Source: a virus. From it: a stretch of 24,013 bases of DNA. A program made the position numbers and the translations under genes. This document shows, piece by piece, positions 7,901 through 19,900 of this stretch. The stretch covers positions 1 through 24,013 of the IMG/VR virus record IMGVR_UViG_3300020159_001594; one strand, 5' to 3'. Under the pieces are notes generated by a model. The model searched no databases and was not told where the DNA came from. It was given only the letters and a program-made list of their open reading frames with translations. Position 1 is the first letter of the stretch, and each line of letters begins with the position of its first letter.

Positions 7901-10900
7901 GTCTTGCTATAGGTTTTTTAATAAGAACACTATTAACATACGTTACTAAATCACTTAGAGCTCTTAGACGATCAATAAATATGCTTTGTCTTGGGCGAGT
8001 ATTAATTCCGTATCTATCTGCCACACTTAGACTAGGGTCCGGAACTACGCGACCTATCTGATCAATGCCTGATAAACTATCTATTAATTTATTACTAATT
8101 TTCTCAGAGATTAAGCTAAACGGATTTGCTTTCTGTAATAATTCATACTCACTATGTATTACATTCTTATCTTTATTGATATCGTAGTCAATATGTAATA
8201 CCGTGGTCTTTGCTGATAGATATTTTGCTACATTATAAACTATGATAGCATTGTTACGTGTCACCGCGGCATACGCAATATCCTGACTCTTAGGATTGGA
8301 AATATAATCAGCTATTGTCTGAATAGGTAAATTACGTTTAGCATCATTGACCGGCACAGTGGTTTTATTAGTTACCCAGAAATAATATAAACTGCCAACA
8401 ATATTAGTGATTGGATCAACACGAACAATTTCAACGTAGTGAGTATTATTAGGGTATTTAGGTATACCATCATATTTTCCACTGATTACATATTCGCTAG
8501 GTAATACAGTTGATTCAACCCATTCACAAACTTCAATTACTGATCCTGGGAATAATCGTCCCCAATTGATACTACGGTATGTTAATGTATCTTGTTCATA
8601 GTCAATAAATCTAACTTTGTCTAGATTCCACCAAACTTGATTTATCTGATTTTCTCCCCAGTAGTATTCAGAATTAGAATTAATTCCACGATTATAAACT
8701 GCTGGGTCATACTCTGTTTTATAAGTAATGTCCTGATCAGCCTGACCTAGTATTACTCCTTTAGCTGGATCAATAAACTCTAAATTACTTTGTATTTTAT
8801 TATTAACATTATCGTATAGATATAGTCTACTAATTGATCCAATATCAACTTTTGGTTGTTGATAGCGAATTAATTTCCATCCGCGAGTCATAGTTGGGTT
8901 TCTAAATATATATACGCTACCTGCTTTAGTTTTTGTGGTGCTATCACTTGGAGCCGATATTATAACGTCTGATCCAATGATGTCTATGGCTGCCCCAAAT
9001 CTATCACCTGGGTTTAAATCGCCGCCTATTTGTTTTAAGAAGTCTCCGGTATTCAACTGTTGAGCAAAACTATATCGTCCAGGATCTTCTACAGCGTTGC
9101 GTGGGTCATCATATAATTCGTAAATGTAAACACTACCACTTCCTGATATTTTATCAAAGAATGCTGTGGTTCTTTGATCTAATATAGTTGATCCAATATC
9201 AAATGTAGCATAAGATTTTGTTGTTCCTCGCTCACTACCAATGACCAACATGTAAGCATTTTGTGCTAGAACAACTTTATTGCCAAAATATTCGCCACTG
9301 GCATTGAATGGATTAACAATAATCTGCATGTAGGCAAATACTATCAACCCAGCGTCAGCATATACACCTTCACTGCCTGCGGTATTTGTTCCAGTTAAAA
9401 CACGTAATAGATTTTTAGCTACGGTCTTGTTGGTATTCAATCTTAAAGTATTGTTTTCATTTACTGCCGAGATACCTAGCAATTCAGCGTCGTTGATATC
9501 TTTGATTAGGCTGTCTAAGCTGGCCATTGGATTAACGCTGGTATAGGTTGTTGCTACATTTGCATTGCCAGTCACTGTGATATCACCAGATCCAAATGTA
9601 AATGAGTATATATTAATAGCTGTTGGGTATACACTGCCGCCAGTTGTTTCGTTGTTAGCTTTCCATGTAACATTAACATTATTTGGTGATGTTGTAAATG
9701 TTCCAGTTATAGGTCTCACATTTACGGTAGTGGTGCTAACTGTTGTTTCAATTACCTGCACCGTTGCATTGCCTTGTGAAATAATATCACCAAGACTCAA
9801 TGAAATACTACTGTTAAATGTTACTTTTCTGTGATAATCACTTACAACTATCGAGTTAGTGTTTTCCACGTCATTAACAACAATAACATTGGCACCCGAC
9901 ACAGTTTGAGTGATGTAGTTGCCTGCGTTGGCAGTAATATTAGCACCTTTTGTCAACGTTAATATATAATTTGACTCTTGAGGCATCATTCTGCCAGAAA
10001 CAATAATTTCAAAGTTATCTAAACGAATACTATCACCAGGCATGAATACCGGATTTACGGTATAGCCATTGTTAGTACCATATAGTCGACCTCTGTTGTG
10101 GAATTTCCATACAGCACCTGAATTATATGTTGGACCATTATCATAATATGGTGCTCCAATATAAATTGCGCAGTTGTTACTACAGATAGTTAAGTCAGTT
10201 CCGAATGCCGCATTACTTTGTATTGCGCCTAGACCACCAGTTAAACTGTCAATCCCAGTTAATTTCTCTAATAGATTAAACTGATTAGTTTCAATATAAA
10301 TTACCTTACCAGCTGGCGGCGGATTAGTAAATCTGATCGCATACGAATCAGTAGATGATGATGTAGTTGGATATATACCGATGTTTGCTATCTGTGTTGG
10401 GTAAACTCCAATGTTTGATGATGTGCTAGGATACACACCAATGTTTCCTGTTAAGTTTACTGTAACATTAGCATCAATATTATCAATCTTGATGTTTGCT
10501 GATGAATCAAATGTATATGCTGTAATATAAGATACCGACAATGTGCTGCTAAAATTATTACCAGAAATAACCGTAGCATTAGCATAGTTGCCACTGCCTA
10601 AATATTCACTGATAGTCTGCCCAACATTGGCTGTGATGACATTACTGAAATATACCTGCACACCAAGATTCGCAACCATGGTTCCACCAACATTAATAAC
10701 ATTGGCTGGAGGAGTAAAGATATTGCCAGTTAACACAAACACATTAGCATCTTTATAAGTTACTGTGACGGCATTTGGAACAACATTTGCCCAAATTGGA
10801 TAGATACCATATACTATGTTAGCTGACGTTGTAGGGTAGACATTTGCATTAACGTTGGCGGTTAAATTGCCAACAGTTACATTGCCTGAAGCTATAGTAA

Positions 10901-13900
10901 ACACGCTAGAACTATTATAAATTATAGTTACTGTGTTACCATAACTATTTGCTACTACCGTTGCGTTTGCATTTGAAATAGATTGTCTAATATATTGTCC
11001 AACATTAGCAGTAATATTACCATTGAAGTAAATTTGTTTATAGCTAGATGGTAATGTAGCAAGTGTGCCGTTGACTGTAACGTTGCCAGAACCTGATGTA
11101 AAATTAGTGCTGGTTATAAAATCAACTTCAACTAAAGTATTAGACCCTGTAACTGATGTTACTTTGGTAACTACAGCATTTGCACCTGTGGTAACCTGTG
11201 TAATAGTGTCACCGATGGTAACTAGATTAACTGAATTGATATTACCAGAAAATACGATAGTTCCTGGTCTAGATATAACATTGGCATTGGCAATATTGTT
11301 ACCATTGGTTACCTGCGTGATGAACTGACCAACGTTAGCAGTAACGTTGCTGGTAAAATACACAGTGCGTTGTGCAGGTGTATATTTGTCAAGGAACGTT
11401 CCGCCAATACTAATATTAGATAATGAAGTTAATACAAATGCATTGGCAATATTAGCATATGATATTGTTACAGTATTTCCCACACTGTTAGCAACCACCA
11501 CAGCATTTGAAGTAACGGAGCCTACAGTCTGTGTGATGTATTCTCCAACATTGGCTACAATATTACTACTAAAATAAACTTGTTTACGAACAGGGCTATA
11601 TAGTTCTGTCACCGTTCCATTAACACTGATATTACCTGATCCTAAAGTTATTCTGTCAGATAGATATCGTAGAACAACTGAATTTACATTAGTTCCGCCT
11701 ACTACAACTTCTAAATTAGCACCTGTTGATGGCTGTGTTATATGATCCCCTACGCTAGTAGTAAGATTTCCACTGAGATATAGCGTTACATATGGAACTA
11801 CCTCATAGTCATTGACTTCAACATTTTCAACAGTTACTCTGTGTGCAAGATCTATATTTCCTGATGTGATATATTCTGTTGCTCCGGTTGTTATATTAGC
11901 TTCAATGACACGGTCATAAACATAAACAGCGCCAGCACCTTGTAGCCATGTATCATTAACAAATACGTTAGCACCTGGTGCCCCTACAGCCAACTGTGCT
12001 CCATCAAGACTTGAATCTAATGCATAACCAAATTGAGTTCCTGTATCGCCTTGAAGGGTGGCGTGTAAAGTATAACGAGGTTGTTGATCAATTTGGTAAA
12101 CCCCTTCTGCTATATTTGCAGTGAATACTACTTTATTGTTTACTACGGTATAATCTAGATCAGGAATAAATGTTCGGGCACCTACATCTGCAAAAGATCC
12201 AACTATGCCCAACATCGAAGCATTATTAGCTATCTGAGGAGTAAATGATAACGTGATGTTGCTGGTTATTGATGCATAATATGGTTCAGCAGTAACATAG
12301 CTACCAGTGTTGGCCGTTACTCCAGTTACACTGTCATATTTGTAGACCCATTTACCGGCGGTAATATTAGTTCTGTTGTTTACTAAAATGTTGGCTGAAC
12401 TTATGCTGGTTTCTCTTACTATCGTAACTGCACCTGTTTCAGGCAATGACAATGTATCACCGATGTTAGCACGAATACTTGAACTAATTGGCATGCGAAT
12501 ATTATCAATAACAAATTCAGTGTGTGATTTTTTAATTACATGATTGTTTAAACCGTAGACATATACTCGATCATTGCCAGGGGCACCCACATATAACCAT
12601 GTGCCGTGCTGGTCAAACGCAATCCTGCTGCCAAATCTATCATTGGTTGCATTAACATTGCCTGACCAAAGAACCTGCGGTTTATTAAATGTTGTGGTTG
12701 CTGGGTCTCTATTATATACATAAACTAATCCTATGTTGCCAAAACTACCTGGCGCACCAACACCCACAATATTAATAGCCTGATCAACACTATAACCAAA
12801 TTCTCTTGTAGTTATTATAGCGTTACCTGCATCAGGTATTAATGATGTACCTTCAATGAATCTACCAAGGGTGTTTTTATCAAATGTATTAACGATACCT
12901 GTGGTTACTTCTATATCTTTACTGTAATAGGGATAGCAATTAGCATAAGGGCTACCTGTTATAGCTAACAATCCATCATAGCTTAGTTTAACGCTGGTAC
13001 CAAATCCAGAAACATTGGCTGAATATTCTGAACTTGCTTTTAATAATGTCTGATCATAATTCCATGGTTGTTGTTTTTCATAAACTTTCCATAGGTTATC
13101 ACCGGTGGTATATGACTGCCCATTGTCAGTCGTAGTTGCGGCGTCATCGTCGATCCAAATCTTGTCTCCAACTTTCCATCCATGCGGTGGATTTAGTAGA
13201 CCGTATACGCGACTGTCTTCCATAAATCGGAAACGCATACTATCTAGTTTATATAATATACCATAACCTGATTCAGTTGTTATTCCATCTAGATTGCCAA
13301 TAGGTCCTAGGTAACTAACAATAACTGTATCAAGACTGACCACAGTGTCAACTTGATAGAATCCGTCAAATTCTACACTAAATCCTTTAATTAAGAAAAC
13401 ATTAGTTTCTGATAATGTATGTGGGTATTCTGATACCCACGTGAGCGTTCCATCGGTATTATTAGTTAATGTTGTTATATGATTATTTGTTTCTGTTACA
13501 CGATACACATTCCAATTACCAGTAAGATCTTTGGCACACCATATGGTGTATCCTCTGCCTATGTCAGCTAACTGTGTATTTAAATTTACATAATCGTTTA
13601 AGTCATAGATGGTTGTTGAGACATCATCAATATTAACATATCCTGCTGTTAATATATCATTATCATAATTGCTGTGTGTATCTCTAATCAGACTGATATT
13701 TCCATTAAATGCATCTGTAGATTTATATAGTTGAGATTTGTTGAATACCGTTAATCCGTCGCCCCTGTTGTTATCGACTTGACTCACAAATTCTGCGATC
13801 GCTGGATTTACTGAAAATGCTTTTTCATCTAAAACAATCTCAATATAAGGATTTGAATCTAGTGCGCCATATTCCCCTGTTCGCACTGCCCACTCTTCAA

Positions 13901-16900
13901 ATAAATTAATATCGCTAGATACATTATTAAACTCAGCTTTTGTTAATGCGTTTACAGCATTCATCGATCCTTTCTGTTTAATGTATCCTTTATATAACTC
14001 AATCTGTGTAGTTTCACTCAATCCCAGATCACTGAGATATTGTCGAGGTTTAAATCCTATTAGACCGTGGCTATATGATAGCTGATTGTTGTCTTTGATA
14101 ATTCCATAACTATCATAAGAACTCTGACTTCCTACTGCAATGGTACTAAAGTTGCGTAACAGTCCTGTTTTTATCTCATTTGATGATAATTGTCTCCAAT
14201 AGGCAAAATTAAATTCAATTTCAGCAGCAATATTTTGTAGAGCCACGTAGTAGAAATTTTTGTATAATACTAGTTCGCCTTTGAGATAATCTTTACCTGC
14301 TTGCCAACTTTGTATTGTTTTGCTATTGTATATAAATCCTGGGGCAAATAAACTACCGTCCCAGTTGTCGGTTTTTTGTCCAATTAGTTTTAATCGATAT
14401 TGTCTATTACCTAATTCTGGTTTATAGATAACATCATTGAATACTGTAACATTATCAAAAACTAAAACATGCTCATACTGGACTAGGTTTAATTCTACAA
14501 ATGCCAACATAGTAGTATCTTCAAGTAAGGTTACCTTGAACGAACTAGGAGTGCGCATGGTTTTATATCCAGTTTTTCTGACTAGATTAAAGTTTTGATC
14601 GACGACTTTACTTCCTTGCTGACTATCAGTAACTTCGTCAACTATGCTGTTGCTGGTAATGGCACTAATAGAATTTACCACTGGACTTAACACTAAGATA
14701 CTGCCAGTCTTCCAACCTTGTTGTGCCCAAAATAAGAATTCTTTAACTGATAATTTCCAATTTCTTTCTTCTCCAAGATCACTATCTCTGTCATTAAATG
14801 TAAATCCTTGAGATAATAGATATCTTTCGTAACTAATTAAGAAATCCACAATTTGTTGCTTATTTTTAAACTCATAACCATACGGAACTGTTAACTTAAC
14901 ATTTTGATATTCTTTATAAACTACTCCGCTGCTATTCAATACCGTTATCTTATATCCATTTGAATTCGGTACACTAGGAATTATTGTAAAATACGGTTGA
15001 TTAATATTATAACCTTTGACAACATATCCATTGGTGCTCTTTTCAACTATTACAGCACTATATACGATTTTATCAATTGGTGCTGACTTAAACAACAACA
15101 CATTATAATTGTCATCTGGGATCAAGATACTAGCATTGGTGCTAGTTGGACTACTTTGCTCGGCTAATATCTGTAGATATTTTTTATCGCTAAATCCAGC
15201 CAATTTATATGCAAGATTAACTTGATAATTTCTTAGCATAGGAGTTATCATAGTGCCAGGGGCAATCCCTAAACTAATAAGATAATCTGCGATCCAATTT
15301 AAATACCCGCTGGCTCTGTAAATTAATCCTGTGCTGGTATCTCCGTTGAAATTAATATCTGTTTGTTTGACGTGATGATTGTCTAGAGTTAGATATTGAT
15401 TTACTTCGTAATTATATTTTATCCTGTAAGTGTCAACATATTGACCAAAATATCTTGCAGGGGTTGCTAATGCGATTGCTTTTTGTATTGCAAATGGAAA
15501 ATCGCTGCTATTTCTCCAGGCCATTTCAACTGGCCCTAGCTCGCCAATTGCCCATGAGGTTGCGGCACTTTTTGGTGATGTTGCACGAGCTATAACTGCT
15601 GCTGGGCTTAACAAGATACCATTTTCATCAACGGGTATTACTTGGCTAAGGCCAGGGCGCACATATCGAGGATCGATGCCTGGTCCAAGCCCTGCATCTA
15701 AATTAGCCCTTGGACCATTACGTATCAGACCTGCTTCTAGATCGTCCCATAGAAGTTTATTACCGCCGGTGTAAGGACCTGGACCATAGAAACTTTCCCA
15801 CCAATTAGGTATTGCAGTAAAGCCCAACATTTCCCATGGTCGAGTATGTGGATAGAATGTATCATAGAAATATTGGAAACATGCACGCCAACTACCTTGT
15901 AGTTTTTCTCCCGACAATCTATCTACAAATCCTGAATAATTCCAAGTAAATGAATCACTACTTTCAAATGTAGTATTTGTCGAATAGTCAACTTTGTTAT
16001 TGCCAACCCATGTTAAAAATGAGCTAGATAAAATTTTCCATAAGTCCGAATATAAATATGAAGATTTTCTAAATTTACCAGGAATTATTGTATAGATATC
16101 AGGATAGGTTCCGGTGTTTTCTCCCTTAATATTATTGTATATACGTTTTTCTAATTCCAATAGAAAGTTATCTCTGTAGTCATTGAATGCAGGAGTAATA
16201 CTACCGTCATGGCCGCGTATTATATTGATAGGTGTTCTATAAGTATTGTCGCTTACAATTTCAGGAATAAATTTAGCCCAGGTACCTACTTTTGTGGGGG
16301 TCTCTGGGATATAGCAACCATCAGTATTAGCAAATTCTACAATGGTAATACTATCATCAACATTTAATGTAATATTATCAGTGTTAAATGTGATCGCTGG
16401 TCTCGTGGTATCAAAACTATAATCTGATCCGACTATCAATTGGATGTTATTTAAATAAACCAATATAGATTTATTACTTAGGTCTGATATTGAAAATATG
16501 TTTGTAATTTCATAACTACTAATCAATGGATCATATACTGTATAATTAATAGTATTTCTCAATGTTCCGTATGGAACCATGTCGCTATAGAACCACGGAA
16601 ATGAAGTATTTTTATTTTTGTTAATTTCTGTAATTATTTTGTCAACACTAGTTTGAGGATTTGTAGGATCTATGCCCGGTAATGATATGCTGAGCTCTAA
16701 GAATTTATTCTTAAATTTAGTGTATTCTCGTTGAGCGTATTCTAAAGCTGGAATAAAGTTACTTTGTCCGTCTAGCAAGAATAATTCAGCGAGAGGAACA
16801 GGTGCACTATGTTGTAAAATACTACCACCTTGTTGCTTGATTTCAATATCGCGTAAATTATTAGGGCCAAGAATATTTCCAATTAGAGTTGAACTATTCC

Positions 16901-19900
16901 TGCTCATAGTTATAAGATGATTTCTCATCTGGCCAAGGGTGAGTGATGTTAGATCAACATTTTGTGCATTTAAATCTAAATTCAATGGAATCTCATAATA
17001 TCCCATCGCACTAATTTGATCACTGTAAATTTCTATATCAATGACATCGCCTTGAGTTAATGTTGTTAATAATGTTAGTTTTTTAGTTGCTGTCGTAAAA
17101 GTCCATTGGTTACTAGTCAAGAAAGTTTTATTTTGATAAACTTTTAAATAAGGAATTGAATCAACTTGATTTATAGTAACAATCTCGTTGGGGGCGATAT
17201 CTAACATAAACGGATTGTTGCCGCCGTCAAATGTATAAGATATTAGTTGATATTGTTTACTATATTCATTAACAGTGCGCCAGGTATTTCTACTAGCTAG
17301 ATTGTCTCTATCAGTTATATTCTTTAAGAAACCAACGCTGATATTTTTTGTGATGAATGTTTGATCTATAACATAGGTAAAAGTATCTGTATTAAAATAA
17401 TTTTTAAATAATATGTCACCTTGACTAGTAAAACTTCTATAGGTTAATGGAAACCCTAATATTTTATCATCAACTCCTAAAGTATTTTGTTCATACCCAA
17501 ACAATTTTGTTCCAACAAAATTACTTCGTGGATAAACAGTGAGGTCACTTAAACTTTTACCATCATTATCATGCACATCAAATAATGGATCTTGTTGTAA
17601 CGAAGTTTTTTGTTGGCCTTCATTCCAATTGGTTCCATCATACCACCAAGCACTGCCTTTATAGTTTCCTAATTTAACTACTACACTGTCATATACTAGA
17701 CTTTCACCGTCGTCCGCAACATTGAGTGAGATGTGGTATGGGCCTGTTGGGAGTCCATTTGAATCAACTTGGTACTGAACAAGATTTAAAATATAGATTT
17801 TATTTTTAACTAAAGGATCTTCAGCCGCCCCAAAAATTACTCGCATACCATCAAACATTTCAACACCAAGAGCATAAGAACCAATGAACGAAACTGTAAG
17901 GGTAGTTCCAAGTTCAATCGATTTCCAAAAAACTTTTGCAGGCTCTGCGCCACTAATGCTTCCCTGAGGCACAAACGTTATATTTGAATCGCTGATTGTT
18001 TTACCTTGTAGATCTCTTAGAGGATTTGTTACATCGGTATCTAAAATATCAATGGCGTTTTTTCCAATACGACCATAATTAAATAATTGTAAATCACCCT
18101 CAAATTGAACAATAGGACGTTGGGCACGTAGCTGCTGGTCAAGAACTAATTGTTCATTATTATAAATTGCTGTATTTTTGATTACGTCAACATGGAACCA
18201 ACGATTGTTTCTTGACCATGCATTGAGATCTTTAGCATCTCTCTTGATAGTAATATACTCTGGAAATAATGTGTCAGCATATACATCATAGACTAGTGTC
18301 CCACTAGATATTCCCACCCCAGTAACTTCTAATCCTTTAGTTATAGAGTTAGTTGAATCTAAAGTGGTAATTTTTGTCGCGCCCGCAGTGATCTCAATAT
18401 TGTTTGTAATTACAACATTTCCAAAAGTAATATTAGATCCGGCTGGAATCACTGCATTGGTTGGGGTATCTAAGACAATTTGACGTATAGGATAGTTTAC
18501 TGCTAATTCGTCATTATAAGGTTCTGGTCTTACTAATAATTCTATATCTACTAGATTAATACTATCGCCTACATTTTCTACATAGTATTCTCGATCTCGA
18601 TAAGATGTTGGAGTAACACCAACATCAAATTTGATTTTTAATCCGCTGGTAAATTCGACACCATTAGGGCTGGTGTAGGTAAGTTGTCCTAAAATATCAT
18701 TGTCAACATCGATTACAAAATTAGTCTGATCTACTATTTTAATAATAGAATAGATATCTGGTCGTAAACCATCTTGTATGTATAAAGTATCTTGTAAGCT
18801 GGTCAGCAATGGAATTTGATGGAAGAAGCCATCAAATTCTTTATACCATTCTGTATTGGCAAATTTTATCCCATATCTAATATAAACTTTTTCATCTAAT
18901 GTTACATCTTGCACCCAGAATAGATTAAGTAGTTTATCAGCAATGCCGCCGGGGCGTGTTACATCAAGTAACTGAATTTGCCAAATTCCAAAACGTTTAT
19001 CATTAGGAACTACACTATCTTTAGGGTAACCAAGTGCGACTGTTGTGTTTGTTCCACCTACTGTCCATACCTCTTCACCAAGATTAATGCTTTGATTTTG
19101 CCCTTGGAATATCGTGGTCTTGCCATTGAGTTGCCCGATGATGCCTTGATATTGTGGAAAATTTATTAAGAAATCACTTAGATATTGATTTTGTAAATCA
19201 CTGAATTTAATCGGAGTCGCATAGTCTACATTGTAGACTGTGGTCATTTTTATAAATCTGTCTTGCGCATCTTTTTGTGGAACATTAAATACCACGTCGC
19301 CCACAGTGGCGCCATTATTTTCTACACCTAGCACATTTCTTGAACTGATCGATGGTGTTGCTGTCAATACCCCATCTGTTCCTAGTTCACTTTGTATCCA
19401 AAATTCACTAGATTGATCTACAGTAAAAGTGTATGACCCGCCACGTGCTAATACTATTGTATTATTTTTTGCACCTCCTGTGGTAAAGTCATATCTTGCT
19501 GAACTAACATTGCGTGCTACTGTATAGGTCTTCGTTAACTCTATACCAGACGTGTTGACTTGAACTGAGGTTGGACCATTGGGTAACCAATAATACTGAC
19601 CAAAATTTATTAACTTGTCAAATGATATCTTTGGATCAAAACTATAATACTCACTAGCAAATAATCTGCTGTGATCTTCTGTCAATCCACCATAATATTT
19701 TATTTTATTAAGTAAATCTATATAACTGGAAAAGAAAGTAATTTCACCGCTAGCATCTTTAATAATTGTGCTAGGCTCAAGTTGATAATATTGTCGATCT
19801 AATGAATCTTCAATTATATAACTATCAGAATTTTTATATGTGGGAGCAAACTTACGCCCGATGTATCCATAAAGATTTTTTAACGCAGGTTCAGAAATTA

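Larger units (their letters stand above)
8895..13004 (-). other. Seven FG-GAP motifs predicted to form one beta-propeller with large insertions
   Basis: Within the giant protein, seven segments follow the FG-GAP pattern: FGTSV...ITGSP (2329), FGYSV...VGAP (2397), FGSRI...VGAP (2452), FGYAL...VGAP (2653), FGTDL...IGAP (3262), FGNKV...IGSE (3568) and FGAAI...ISAP (3664). Most end in a hydrophobic strand such as VYVYNR, AVYVYDR or SVYIFRN. Seven is the blade number of the integrin-alpha propeller. Spacings between the Phe residues are 68, 55, 201, 609, 306 and 96, so three inter-blade loops carry roughly 140, 550 and 245 extra residues. Asp/Gly turns such as SYDG and SLDG lie where integrin-type calcium loops could be, but a full calcium site is not clear. 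The fold is inferred from motif count and order. Confidence 0.8.

Noticed and set aside
7711-8061. Plus-strand open frame of 116 codons
   Set aside because: It lies wholly antisense to the giant gene, has no family resemblance and no ribosome-binding site of note; the other plus-strand frames of 60-103 codons are the same kind of shadow of minus-strand genes.
16051-16058. TATAAATA on the plus strand
   Set aside because: It is antisense within the giant gene and no plus-strand gene follows; in AT-rich DNA an isolated match is expected by chance.
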